This document shows positions 26,312 to 35,399 of a DNA stretch of 64,000 nucleotides, one piece after another. Where the stretch lies: positions 372,001 through 436,000 of the forward strand of contig NZ_MVDI01000002.1 in the NCBI RefSeq assembly GCF_002939305.1, read 5' to 3'. The notes under the pieces are model-generated. The model worked only from the letters and a program-made list of their open reading frames with translations. It made no database searches and had not been told where the DNA came from. A program made the position numbers and the translations under genes. This stretch comes from Chroococcidiopsis sp. TS-821 (GTDB taxonomy: Bacteria; Cyanobacteriota; Cyanobacteriia; Cyanobacteriales; Chroococcidiopsidaceae). Every line of letters starts with the position of its first letter. Position 1 is the first letter of the stretch.

Positions 26312-26584
26312 GTGAATATTTTTGGAATCGGTTTACCAGAAATGGCTGTCATCATGATTGTGGCGCTGTTAATCTTTGGTCCTAAGAAACTACCAGAGAT
26401 CGGTCGCAGTATGGGAAAAGCAGTCCGCAGTTTTCAAGAGGCTTCTAAAGAATTTGAGCAGGAATTCAAGCGCGAAGCTGAACAAATTGAACAAGCAGTT
26501 CAGACAACCGCACAATTGGAACCCAAGCAAATCGCAGCGGCTGAAGCTTCAGAAAACAATACAACTTCGTCGCCACAAAGTTAA
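26312..26584 (+). CDS. tatA: Twin-arginine translocase subunit TatA/E
   Basis: Pore-forming component that exports folded proteins across the plasma and thylakoid membranes. The 90-aa protein has an N-terminal membrane helix (about 6-22), the hinge FGPKKLPEIGRSMGKAVRSF, an amphipathic helix to about 60 and an acidic/Ser tail. The start is GTG, with AAGGAG 8 nt upstream. The end lies 35 bp before pth, so the two are probably cotranscribed. Confidence 0.94.
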   Translation: MNIFGIGLPEMAVIMIVALLIFGPKKLPEIGRSMGKAVRSFQEASKEFEQEFKREAEQIEQAVQTTAQLEPKQIAAAEASENNTTSSPQS

Positions 26585-26619
26585 GCTTGGGATCTGAGTC
26601 AAAGAGAAACAAGCTAGTC

Positions 26620-27255
26620 ATGACCAAAGCGACTCCACAATCAGTGGTTATTCCGCAACTGATTGTCGGATTGGGAAATCCAGAACCGAAATACGAACAA
26701 ACTCGACATAACATCGGCTTTGCGGCGGTAGATGCTTTAGCACGTTCCTGGAAAATACCCCTATCAGAAAATCGTAAGTTTCAGGGAGAATTTGGCGAAG
26801 GCGTCAGCCCAAATCATGAAAAAATTCGCTTACTTAAGCCCTTGACTTACATGAATAATTCAGGACAGGCAATTCGTGCGGTTACTGATTGGTTTAAACT
26901 GCCTCCTGAGTCAATCTTAGTGATTTACGATGATATGGATTTACCTGTCGGAAAAATCCGGTTGCGTTTATCCGGTTCGGCGGGAGGACATAATGGCATG
27001 AAAAGCGCGATCGCGCACCTTGGTACGCAAAATTTTCCCCGTCTGCGGATTGGCATTGGTAAGCCACAAAAAGTTGCTGATAACGGTAATACGATTTCGC
27101 ACGTTTTAGGGCGATTCTCTCCCTCAGAAAATCAAGTTGTCACTAAACTTTTACCCTTAGTCGTTGAGTGTGTTGAACTGTGTTTAAAGCAGGGAGTCGA
27201 AAAAGCAATGAATCGCTACAATACAGTTGATTTAGTTGCAACTCAAGATTTCTAA
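26620..27255 (+). CDS. pth: Peptidyl-tRNA hydrolase
   Basis: Releases tRNA from peptidyl-tRNA that falls off ribosomes. It has 211 aa from the ATG at 26620, preferred over a TTG eleven codons earlier that lies right after the tatA stop. Motifs are IVGLGNPEPKYEQTRHNIGF (His is catalytic), LKPLTYMNNSGQA, VIYDDMDLPVGKIR and GSAGGHNGMKS. The length and motifs are normal for the bacterial enzyme. Confidence 0.95.
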   Translation: MTKATPQSVVIPQLIVGLGNPEPKYEQTRHNIGFAAVDALARSWKIPLSENRKFQGEFGEGVSPNHEKIRLLKPLTYMNNSGQAIRAVTDWFKLPPESILVIYDDMDLPVGKIRLRLSGSAGGHNGMKSAIAHLGTQNFPRLRIGIGKPQKVADNGNTISHVLGRFSPSENQVVTKLLPLVVECVELCLKQGVEKAMNRYNTVDLVATQDF

Positions 27256-27391
27256 CTGACTCAACAAAAGCAAAAGCAGACTTTGCAATCGCAAAGTCCA
27301 CTCTTTTCACTTACATTCATGAATTCTTTTGATGTTCTTCCAGTGGCTTGCCGAACTCAACGAGATCAAGCACAACTGGTAACAAAACATC

Positions 27392-27571
27392 TTATCTAAA
27401 ACGTCTCTTCCGCCGCGCTGCAACTGCTTTACGCTTGCGCTTTTCTTGCGGTGTTTCAAAATGCCGATGATATTTCACATCTGCGAGAATGCCAGCTTTT
27501 GAAACTTGGCGCTTAAATCGCCGCAAAGCTGAATCAATACCTTCATTTTCTCCTAGAACCACTTGGGTCAT
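27392..27571 (-). CDS. rpsU: 30S ribosomal protein S21
   Basis: A 59-aa small basic ribosomal protein ([20 protein letters not shown], then [16 protein letters not shown] and an Arg/Lys-rich end) that helps place mRNA near the anti-Shine-Dalgarno of 16S rRNA. AAAGGAG is 6 nt before the ATG. It lies about 200 bp downstream of an RNA-binding protein gene on the same strand; a linked rbp-rpsU arrangement is known from Anabaena, where it is cold-regulated. Confidence 0.95.
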   Translation of the reverse strand: MTQVVLGENEGIDSALRRFKRQVSKAGILADVKYHRHFETPQEKRKRKAVAARRKRRFR

Positions 27572-27768
27572 TATTGCTCCTTTCTGAATACAACTAATCT
27601 AATTGTAATGCGGCTTTAGGTCGATCTAAAAGTACAGCTTAAACATAGCTTAGAGGTCAGTTATAGAGCAGAGGAAGCAGGAAAGCAGAGGAGTTAAGAA
27701 ATTTCTCGAAACTAGTAACTATTCACTAGCCACCCATCACTAACCACTAGCCCCTCGCTCGCTCTTAC

Positions 27769-28080
27769 TTAATAACGTCCTCGCGAGAACTTACCGTTAC
27801 TACCGCCACGATTGTCACGATAACGATTGCCTTTGTCTTCACGCGGCTTAGCTTTGTTAACTTTTAAGCTACGTCCCATCCATTCAGCGCCATCTAAAGC
27901 ATCAATCGCTGCGGTTTCTTCGGCTTCAGAAGACATTTCTACAAAACAAAAACCACGCGGACGACCTGTTTCGCGATCGGTGGGAACTTGAACTTGTTTG
28001 ACGTTGCCGTACTCTCCAAAAACTGCAAGGATATCTTCTTGGGTAACTTGGTAGGATAAATTACCTACGTAGATCGACAT
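27769..28080 (-). CDS. rbp: RRM-type RNA-binding protein (cold-regulated Rbp family)
   Basis: A 103-aa protein with one RNA recognition motif at about 1-78: RNP2 IYVGNL at 3-8 and RNP1 RGFCFVEM near 42-49. It ends in a Gly/Arg/Asn-rich tail (RYRDNRGGSNGKFSRGRY). In cyanobacteria these proteins accumulate in the cold and bind AU-rich mRNA; some guide thylakoid mRNA localisation. The start is ATG, with GGAG 7 nt upstream inside the leader hairpin described next. Confidence 0.94.
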   Translation of the reverse strand: MSIYVGNLSYQVTQEDILAVFGEYGNVKQVQVPTDRETGRPRGFCFVEMSSEAEETAAIDALDGAEWMGRSLKVNKAKPREDKGNRYRDNRGGSNGKFSRGRY

Positions 28081-28083
28081 GCA

Positions 28084-28132
28084 ATATCTCCAAAAATCAA
28101 TTTCGTTAGTAAAGCTCCAGTTTCGGAGATAT
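28084..28132 (-). promoter_or_regulatory. Candidate Shine-Dalgarno-sequestering leader of rbp
   Basis: On the minus strand, ATATCTCC (28132-28125) is the perfect complement of GGAGATAT (28091-28084), which contains the ribosome binding site. The resulting 8-bp stem has a 33-nt loop. The same CTCC can instead pair with a nearer GGAG six bases downstream (CTCCGAAACTGGAG), which would free the ribosome site. The rbpA 5' leader is known to matter for cold induction in Anabaena. The mechanism proposed here is inference from pairing. Confidence 0.55.
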
Positions 28133-28381
28133 GCTCGTCAACCCAGAAAAAATGTTCTGTAGCAAAAACAAAGCTTTCAACCGAATCTGACTCACGGCTG
28201 CTAATTTAACACAAAATTTAGCGAGAGGGGTATGGAATAACGCGTCAGAGCAATTCAAATTTACAATGTAGCAGAGTCAGGAATAAAAACTCATTTTAGC
28301 AACGCTTTTGGAGCTTCAGAATACCCTGATTTCCCCTAAATCGATTATCAACTCTATTTTTTCAACGTCTGCTGCTACATT
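28133..28381. other. Remaining rbp leader/promoter and convergent-free gap before the transglutaminase-like gene end
   Basis: Part of a 301-bp gap. AT-rich with no gene. It should contain the minus-strand rbp promoter and the 5' part of its long leader. I see no strong terminator for the upstream minus-strand gene. Confidence 0.4.
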
Positions 28382-30043
28382 TTATAGCGGTGGCAATTCT
28401 TCAAAAATTGTAAAGCGGATGTGATTGATGGCAATATCACCCAGCGAAATTTCTGCGAGTGGTAAGCCTTTACTTGTTATCGTCTCAAACGGTATGCCTT
28501 TACCAATTTCGATGTGATACCAAGCTAAGCCCATAAAAAAGCGCGAAGGATAAGGTCCATTTTCTACCACATCATCAGGGTTAGACTCCATAGGCAACCA
28601 TTTATCTAACCCTGGTACGTAAAATTCTAACCAAACGTGATTAAAGTCTGGTTGCAAGGGAACGCCTCGTTGTTCGGCATAAGGAGGACACTTGTAGCGA
28701 CCAATTGTACGACAGGCAATACCATTAAGCCGCAACAGCGCCAGTAAAACACCAACATATTCACCGCACGAACCAATACCGCGGTCTAAAACAACATCGG
28801 GCGTATCGATATGCGGTTTAATACCGTAGGATAATTCATCGTAAACATAGTTACGAATTTTGTAAGCTTTACGCAAAAGATTCGTTTCGGTACCAACAGC
28901 TTCTTTAGCTGCTCGACGAACAATGAGCTGATCCATCGCTAACTCATCATCATCTACCAAGTACCGCGACTGAAATTCTGGTGATAAGTTGGGAAGATTT
29001 TCAACGTCTCTGGGAGTAAGACGATATTTGATACCGCGTACCTCGATGAGTGCTCTCCAACCAAAGATATGTCTTTCACTCGGTTCAAGTCTATCAAACT
29101 TGAAGACAGCAACGCGCTGTCCTTCGACAACTTCCTCGGTGAAAGGTAAACCAATCGACTCGACGTGTTTGACTTTTTGACGATCGGTTTCTGCGGGTAG
29201 AGCGATGCGCCACTCAACTTGCTTTAAAGCATAAACATCTTCTAACGGAGCAATTTCCTCCGCATAAATCATCTCTAGCAAGTAGCCGTTTGACAGCGCG
29301 TAGTGTTCGCTGGGATTGTAGTAATAATCCAAAGGATGGACAAACGTGCGATCGCGATACGTTAATTCATGCGATGGCTCGGCATTAGGGTTATCGCGGA
29401 TGTAGGCTTCTTCATCAGCATACGCAACATACAGCGTTTCTCCACCTTGATGAGGATAAAATGCTAAACCTGTAGGAGACGCAAACGGAGTCAACACGCT
29501 AAACTTGATGTCTCCCGTGGCGCGTTCTAGGCAGTAAACACTTTGTTCGGTTGTATCGCAAACCCACAATTCTTCATCGCGAACGGTAATATTTTCTACC
29601 CCAACGCCTGGCGCATAAAACTGCGTAATTTGACGTTTTGTTTCGCGGTCAAAGATCAAAATATAGCCAATTTTTTGACACGTTACATAGACGGTTGATT
29701 CCCACACCGCAACGCCATTTGCAGGATAAGGTAAAGTCACAAACTCTTGTAACTTAAAATCATTGAAGTGGCAAAAATACACTGTATCTTCGCGCGTCAA
29801 CCAAAGTGTATCCTTCCACAAAGCTATTCCTGTGACATCAACAAATTCGGAAGTCGCGTGGGGATTGACGATCGTTGTGTTGTCGTTGGTAGGATCGATT
29901 TGTAGTAAGTGTCCTTTGACCGGATCGATAGCAATAAGTTTACTGTCAACAAACGCAATGCCATGCAAGGCAGCAGCACCGATTGGTCGGATGGTACGCC
30001 GTAGGTTGCTAGAAGAAGTGGGTGTAGCGGAAGTCATAGACAC
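28382..30043 (-). CDS. Transglutaminase-like protein with N-terminal propeller-like repeats
   Basis: A 553-aa protein. Residues about 20-235 show repeated 40-residue units of the type GIALWKDTLWLTRED / GVAVWESTVYVTCQK / TVRDEELWVCDTT, as in beta-propellers. A middle beta domain is at about 250-360. A transglutaminase-like cysteine protease fold is at about 370-510, with candidate catalytic Cys in GIGSCGEYVG, His in FNHVWLEFY and acidic residues in MESNPDD. No signal peptide is seen. Substrate and cross-linking versus hydrolysis are unknown. Alternative start: Met at residue 3. Confidence 0.78.
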   Translation of the reverse strand: MSMTSATPTSSSNLRRTIRPIGAAALHGIAFVDSKLIAIDPVKGHLLQIDPTNDNTTIVNPHATSEFVDVTGIALWKDTLWLTREDTVYFCHFNDFKLQEFVTLPYPANGVAVWESTVYVTCQKIGYILIFDRETKRQITQFYAPGVGVENITVRDEELWVCDTTEQSVYCLERATGDIKFSVLTPFASPTGLAFYPHQGGETLYVAYADEEAYIRDNPNAEPSHELTYRDRTFVHPLDYYYNPSEHYALSNGYLLEMIYAEEIAPLEDVYALKQVEWRIALPAETDRQKVKHVESIGLPFTEEVVEGQRVAVFKFDRLEPSERHIFGWRALIEVRGIKYRLTPRDVENLPNLSPEFQSRYLVDDDELAMDQLIVRRAAKEAVGTETNLLRKAYKIRNYVYDELSYGIKPHIDTPDVVLDRGIGSCGEYVGVLLALLRLNGIACRTIGRYKCPPYAEQRGVPLQPDFNHVWLEFYVPGLDKWLPMESNPDDVVENGPYPSRFFMGLAWYHIEIGKGIPFETITSKGLPLAEISLGDIAINHIRFTIFEELPPL

Positions 30044-30436
30044 AATAAATAAGCCTTTACCGAATGTCTGGACGCTTTACTTTACAAAAATTTGAGAAGA
30101 CACCCCATGAAACTCCAGCCTGTATTGATGCTATACAGAACTCAGTTTAATGCTAAATGCGTAGCAGAAATTCTGACTGTTTAGTAGGAACACTCCAAAT
30201 TAAAGGAGTAATTTTCTTATTAATGACTAGTTTGACTTTACATTGATTTTTACCCTTGACTCAAAGCATGAATTTGCAATTAGTTCACCCAGATTAGCTT
30301 GCGATCGCAATCCCACGCGTCTTGCCAAAGAACTAAGTCTAGAGTAAAGCCTTGTAGATAAGTCAGTATACATATAGCTCACAGGTAGTAGCTAATCTAT
30401 GATTAATGTCTATACTCCTTTGCCGAGAGCTATTTC
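30044..30436. other. Divergent intergenic region between the transglutaminase-like and P-ATPase genes
   Basis: About 390 bp. A 25-codon frame beginning at 30106 (MKLQPVLMLYR) has no supporting features. Otherwise there is AT-rich promoter sequence only. Confidence 0.45.
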
Positions 30437-33250
30437 ATGTCTGCACATTCTCTGCCTGAGTCAACACCTGTATGGCATGCCTTGGATGTTGAGAAGACTT
30501 TACAGCTATTAGCGAGCGATCGTACAGGTTTAACCTCAGAAGAAGTTAAACAACGCTTGCAAAAATACGGACTCAATGAACTGAAAGACACGGGCGGTCG
30601 CAGTTCCTGGGTAATTTTTCTCGATCAGTTCAAAAATATCATGCTCGTGATGCTGATCGTGGTGGCAATTATATCAGCATTCTTGGACTTGCAGGATAAT
30701 GAATTTCCTAAAGACGCGATCGCAATTGGTTTAATTGTTGTCCTCAATGGTATTCTTGGCTACTTGCAAGAAAGTCGTGCTGAGAAAGCCTTAGCGGCGC
30801 TTAAGCGTCTTTCCGCGCCATTAGTGCGTGTGATGCGTGACGGCAGAATTGTTGAAGTCGAAGCCAAAGAACTTGTCCCAGGAGATATTATGCTCTTGGA
30901 AGCAGGCGTGCAGCTAGCCGCCGATGGACGCTTGATTGAAGAACAAAACTTACAAGTCCGCGAAGCCGCGCTGACCGGAGAAGCCCAAGCGGTGGAAAAA
31001 CAAGCCGATATTCAACTTCAGGAAGATACTGGCATTGGCGATCGCCTCAACATGGTATTTCAAGGCACTGAAGTTGTCCAAGGACGCGCCAAGGCAATCG
31101 TTACGGCGACAGGAATGCAGACTGAACTTGGGCGCATAGCCGCAATGATTCAGTCAGTAGAAAATGAACCTACGCCTTTACAGCAACGGATGTCGCACTT
31201 AGGGAATGTGCTAGTTGGTGGTTCGCTAGTTTTAGTTGCTTTAGTAGTTGCAGGTGGGGTTCTGCAAAACAGTAATTTTGACCTGGCAAATCTTAACTTT
31301 AGTAACTTTAACGAATTGCTGGAAGTTTCATTAAGTATGGCAGTTGCTGTCGTACCCGAAGGTCTACCTGCTGTCATTACTGTTACTTTGGCACTCGGAA
31401 CGCAGCGCATGGTACGCCGCAATGCATTGATTCGCAAACTACCAGCCGTCGAAACTTTAGGCAGTGTCACGACAATTTGTTCGGATAAAACAGGCACCTT
31501 GACCCAAAATAAGATGGTGGTGCAAGCACTTTACACTAATGACAAATACTTCCAAGTCACTGGCGAAGGTTATACTCCTCGGGGGCAGTTTCTGCTAGAT
31601 AATCAAAACATCGAAGTTGCCGAATATCCTGAAGTTCATGCTTTGCTTGTCGCGTGCGTTTTATGTAATGATGCCGTTTTACAGCAAGAGCAATCGCAGT
31701 GGATTATTTTAGGAGATCCCACCGAAGGCGCACTGCTATCACTTGCGGGTAAGGCAGGTATCGAAAAAGACCAATGGGAAGCACGATTACCGCGCGTGGC
31801 AGAGTTTCCCTTTTCTTCGGAACGCAAGCGCATGAGCGTTATTTGCAGTACTAAGCACGAAGCACAAGATGCAATGGGGCTGGGTAATACTACACCTTAT
31901 TTAATGTTTACTAAAGGTTCGCCCGAATTAACGTTAGCGCGCTGTACTCAAGTTCATCGCGGCGATCGCGCGATACCACTCACCGAAGCCCAACGGCAAG
32001 AAATTCTGGCGCAAAATAATGCTATGGCAGGTAAAGGATTAAGAGTGCTGGGTTTTGCCTACAAGCCACTTGCCACATTACCCGACGAAGGCTCTGAAGA
32101 CACATCCGAGCGCGAACTCGTTTGGCTAGGATTAGTCGGAATGCTCGATGCTCCACGCCCTGAAGTCCGCGAAGCTGTGGCGCGGTGTCGCGAGGCGGGA
32201 ATTCGTCCGGTGATGATTACTGGAGATCACCAATTAACCGCACAGGCGATCGCTGCTGATTTAGGAATTGCCCAGTTGGGCGATCGCGTCCTCACAGGTC
32301 AAGAACTAGAACATATAAGCCAACCTGAACTCGAACAACAAGTCGATCTTGTCAGCATTTACGCGCGAGTTTCCCCAGAACATAAATTACGCATTGTCCA
32401 AGCGCTACAAAAACGCGGTAGGTTTGTGGCGATGACAGGTGATGGCGTCAACGATGCACCTGCATTGAAACAAGCCGATATCGGCATCGCGATGGGAATT
32501 ACTGGTACCGATGTCAGTAAAGAAGCAAGCGACATGGTACTACTTGACGATAACTTTGCAACCATTGTCGCCGCCACCGAAGAAGGTCGAGTTGTTTATA
32601 CTAATATTCGCCGATTTATTAAATACATTCTTGGCAGTAACATCGGTGAAGTTTTAACCATTGCCGCTGCACCACTAATTGGTTTAGGTGGCGTACCACT
32701 AAGTCCATTACAAATTTTGTGGATGAATTTAGTAACAGATGGTTTACCCGCGCTTGCTTTAGCCGTCGAACCTGCTGAACCAGATGTGATGAAACGCCCT
32801 CCGTTTAGTCCGCGAGAAAGTATTTTTGCCCGCGGGCTAGGATTTTACATGGTGCGCATTGGCATTATCTTTGCAATCATCTCGATTACTTTGATGGTAT
32901 GGGCTTACTACCAGACGCATACCCCTGAATATCCTCGCGATCCTAGAACGTGGAGAACAATGGTATTTACTACCTTGTGTTTAGCACAGATGGGTCATGC
33001 AATAGCCGTTCGTTCTAACACCAGATTGACCATCGAATTAAATCTTTTCTCGAACCGTTACTTGCTTGCAGCTGTTATCGTCACAGCGATTTTGCAACTG
33101 ATGCTCGTGTATGTGCCACCACTAAGAGCATTTTTTGATACTTTTTGGCTCAGTCCATTGGAACTGGCAATTTGCTTTGGTTTTAGTACCTTACTATTTG
33201 TATGGGTCGAATTAGAAAAGCTGTTCTTTCGGATTGTAAAAAGACACTAG
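30437..33250 (+). CDS. pacL: P2A-type cation-transporting ATPase (calcium type, PacL-like)
   Basis: ATP-driven exporter, most likely of Ca2+. The 937-aa protein has about ten membrane helices. The N-terminal cation-ATPase domain ([19 protein letters not shown]) is followed by the A-domain [10 protein letters not shown] near 180. The M4 ion-binding motif [12 protein letters not shown] is near 302-312. The phosphorylation site is [10 protein letters not shown] near 350, the hinge [21 protein letters not shown] near 667, and M6 [13 protein letters not shown] near 775. The PEGLP and NxxxD motifs favour calcium-type over heavy-metal pumps. Substrate specificity is inferred. Confidence 0.9.
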   Translation: MSAHSLPESTPVWHALDVEKTLQLLASDRTGLTSEEVKQRLQKYGLNELKDTGGRSSWVIFLDQFKNIMLVMLIVVAIISAFLDLQDNEFPKDAIAIGLIVVLNGILGYLQESRAEKALAALKRLSAPLVRVMRDGRIVEVEAKELVPGDIMLLEAGVQLAADGRLIEEQNLQVREAALTGEAQAVEKQADIQLQEDTGIGDRLNMVFQGTEVVQGRAKAIVTATGMQTELGRIAAMIQSVENEPTPLQQRMSHLGNVLVGGSLVLVALVVAGGVLQNSNFDLANLNFSNFNELLEVSLSMAVAVVPEGLPAVITVTLALGTQRMVRRNALIRKLPAVETLGSVTTICSDKTGTLTQNKMVVQALYTNDKYFQVTGEGYTPRGQFLLDNQNIEVAEYPEVHALLVACVLCNDAVLQQEQSQWIILGDPTEGALLSLAGKAGIEKDQWEARLPRVAEFPFSSERKRMSVICSTKHEAQDAMGLGNTTPYLMFTKGSPELTLARCTQVHRGDRAIPLTEAQRQEILAQNNAMAGKGLRVLGFAYKPLATLPDEGSEDTSERELVWLGLVGMLDAPRPEVREAVARCREAGIRPVMITGDHQLTAQAIAADLGIAQLGDRVLTGQELEHISQPELEQQVDLVSIYARVSPEHKLRIVQALQKRGRFVAMTGDGVNDAPALKQADIGIAMGITGTDVSKEASDMVLLDDNFATIVAATEEGRVVYTNIRRFIKYILGSNIGEVLTIAAAPLIGLGGVPLSPLQILWMNLVTDGLPALALAVEPAEPDVMKRPPFSPRESIFARGLGFYMVRIGIIFAIISITLMVWAYYQTHTPEYPRDPRTWRTMVFTTLCLAQMGHAIAVRSNTRLTIELNLFSNRYLLAAVIVTAILQLMLVYVPPLRAFFDTFWLSPLELAICFGFSTLLFVWVELEKLFFRIVKRH

Positions 33251-33383
33251 GAGTAAGTGGCTAGTAGCTAGTGGCAAGTTCGAGCTAATTAATGAAAGAG
33301 AAACTAGCCCCAGTCAATAGCGTGAGGACACTATAAAAGCTCGTAGTGATTTCCCCTGCACTCTCTACCCCTCTGCTTCCTGA

Positions 33384-34502
33384 ATGACTATGTACCTAAA
33401 AACACTACATTTACAACAATTTCGCAACTATCAAGAGCAGTGGGTTGATTTTTTGGCGCCAAAAACGATTTTGGTGGGTAATAACGCGCAAGGCAAGTCA
33501 AATTTATTAGAAGCGGTAGAACTGCTAGCAACATTGCGATCGCATCGCAGTCCGCGCGATCGCGATTTGATTCGCGACGGAGAATTGATTGCCAGAATTA
33601 GCGCAACATTAGAACGCCAAACAGGTATCGCTGACTTGTCGTTAACGCTGCGGCGCAATGGTAGACGAACAATTGCGCTCAACAGTGAAAATATCAGGCG
33701 ACAAATGGACTTTTTGGGCACGCTGAATGCCGTCCAATTTTCTAGTCTCGACCTCGATTTAGTGCGTGGCGGACCCGATCAGCGCCGCAATTGGTTAGAT
33801 ACATTGTTAATTCAGCTAGAGCCTGTCTATGCGCATATTTTGCAGCAGTATAACCAAGTGTTACGCCAGCGAAATGCTTTGTTAAAAAAAATTCAAAGTG
33901 CAGAAGCTGGCAATCAGAATTTAGAAGAATTGGCAGTTTGGAACGAGCAATTAGTCAACGCCGGTGTGCGAGTGATTAGAAGGCGATCGCGGGCAATTGC
34001 TCTTTTAGCTCCGGTTGCGGCTAATTGGCACGAAAGTATTAGTGGTAGTACTGAAGTGTTACAGGTGAAATATACACCTAATGTCGTTTGGGAAGACGAA
34101 TCAGAAGGATTACAGCAAGCTTTTGTAGAAAAAATTGCGACAAGAGCGATCGCCGAACAGCATCAAGGGACAACTTTGGTAGGTCCCCACCGCGATGAAA
34201 TTGAGTTAACAATTAACCAAACACCCGCGCGCGCCTATGGCTCTCAAGGACAGCAACGAACTTTAGTTCTCGCGCTCAAACTTGCAGAACTCAAACTGAT
34301 TGAACAAGTAGTTGGCGAGTCCCCCTTACTCTTACTCGATGATGTCTTAGCTGAACTCGACCTTCACCGCCAAAATCAATTACTCGATGCCATTCAAGAG
34401 CGCTTTCAAACGTTGATTACAACGACACATTTAGGCTCGTTTGATGCTCAATGGCTCAAAGCCTCTCAAATTCTGCACGTTGAATCAGGACAGATCGCAT
34501 AG
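33384..34502 (+). CDS. recF: DNA repair and recombination protein RecF
   Basis: SMC-like ATPase that loads RecA at single-strand gaps with RecO and RecR. It has 372 aa, normal length. It begins [15 protein letters not shown]. Walker [10 protein letters not shown] is near 31-39, the RecF signature [16 protein letters not shown] near 125, the ABC signature [18 protein letters not shown] near 288, and Walker [13 protein letters not shown] near 314. It is a single gene, not linked to dnaA/dnaN here. Confidence 0.95.
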   Translation: MTMYLKTLHLQQFRNYQEQWVDFLAPKTILVGNNAQGKSNLLEAVELLATLRSHRSPRDRDLIRDGELIARISATLERQTGIADLSLTLRRNGRRTIALNSENIRRQMDFLGTLNAVQFSSLDLDLVRGGPDQRRNWLDTLLIQLEPVYAHILQQYNQVLRQRNALLKKIQSAEAGNQNLEELAVWNEQLVNAGVRVIRRRSRAIALLAPVAANWHESISGSTEVLQVKYTPNVVWEDESEGLQQAFVEKIATRAIAEQHQGTTLVGPHRDEIELTINQTPARAYGSQGQQRTLVLALKLAELKLIEQVVGESPLLLLDDVLAELDLHRQNQLLDAIQERFQTLITTTHLGSFDAQWLKASQILHVESGQIA

Positions 34503-34618
34503 AACTAAGGTGAGGAAGCACAGAGGCTTCAAAAGCAGAGGCGCAGGGGAGCAATAGTATTAGATTACTTAATATAGTCCTAAGTCGTGGACTTTGTTTT
34601 TACAACCAAGCATCTCTA

Positions 34619-35110
34619 TTAAATTCTGCGTTTAATTTGCTTAAATAAACTGAGAACGAGTAAAGCGAGTACTGCACTAATTAGCGCTAGCTGCCATAAT
34701 CCACATCCAGCGACAACACCTAAAGCCGCCGACACCCAAATCGCTGCTGCTGAAGTTAACCCGCGAATATCTGCAAGTTCGCCATCACGATTGCGATCGC
34801 GCGTTGCACGCAGAATCTCACCTGCACCGAGGAATCCTATACCAGCAGCAATACCTTGAATCACGCGGCTGAGAGCATCAGGACTTTCTGAAGTCATACC
34901 CATTTGTAGTGGAATGAGTACGAATATAGCCGAACCAAAGCTGACGAGCATATGAGTTCTTAAACCGGCTGGTTTTTTGCTAAGTTCGCGTTCTAAGCCA
35001 ATGATTGCTCCCACAACGAGTGCAATACATATTCTGAAAACAACACTTCCTAAGTCGCTCGGAGAAACATAGTAAATACTTGTCAAAGTTTTTTTCACTC
35101 CAACGCTCAC
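34619..35110 (-). CDS. MgtC/SapB family membrane protein
   Basis: A 163-aa protein with four to five membrane helices, matching the MgtC N-terminal domain. Signatures are GAIIGLERELSKKPAGLRTHMLVSFGSAIF near 37-66 and IQGIAAGIGFLGAGEILR near 85-102. The C-terminal ACT-like domain of virulence MgtC is absent. MgtC proteins affect growth in low Mg2+ and modulate ATP synthase or ion balance rather than acting as proven transporters. The exact role is not assigned. Confidence 0.86.
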   Translation of the reverse strand: MSVGVKKTLTSIYYVSPSDLGSVVFRICIALVVGAIIGLERELSKKPAGLRTHMLVSFGSAIFVLIPLQMGMTSESPDALSRVIQGIAAGIGFLGAGEILRATRDRNRDGELADIRGLTSAAAIWVSAALGVVAGCGLWQLALISAVLALLVLSLFKQIKRRI

Positions 35111-35399
35111 AAATTTAATTTATATCTAGCAGTAAATTACCTCTATATCACTAAAGAGCTATGCCGATAGGCGAAGCTTGAATCGTAGGGGTACGCGATC
35201 GCAGAATTTATGTGTTAGTTTGTAAATCCTGATTTTTTGAGGGCTAAGCTATGGCACAAATTAACTAATCTGCTCAGAAGGAATACTATAGATACTATAA
35301 AAAGTTTATAAAGCCATTGGTAACTTAATCGCAGTTGCTCGCGAGTGCGACTTATAAGTAATTCTACTTAAATAGGCTTTTGCGCGATTCAAACGTTTC

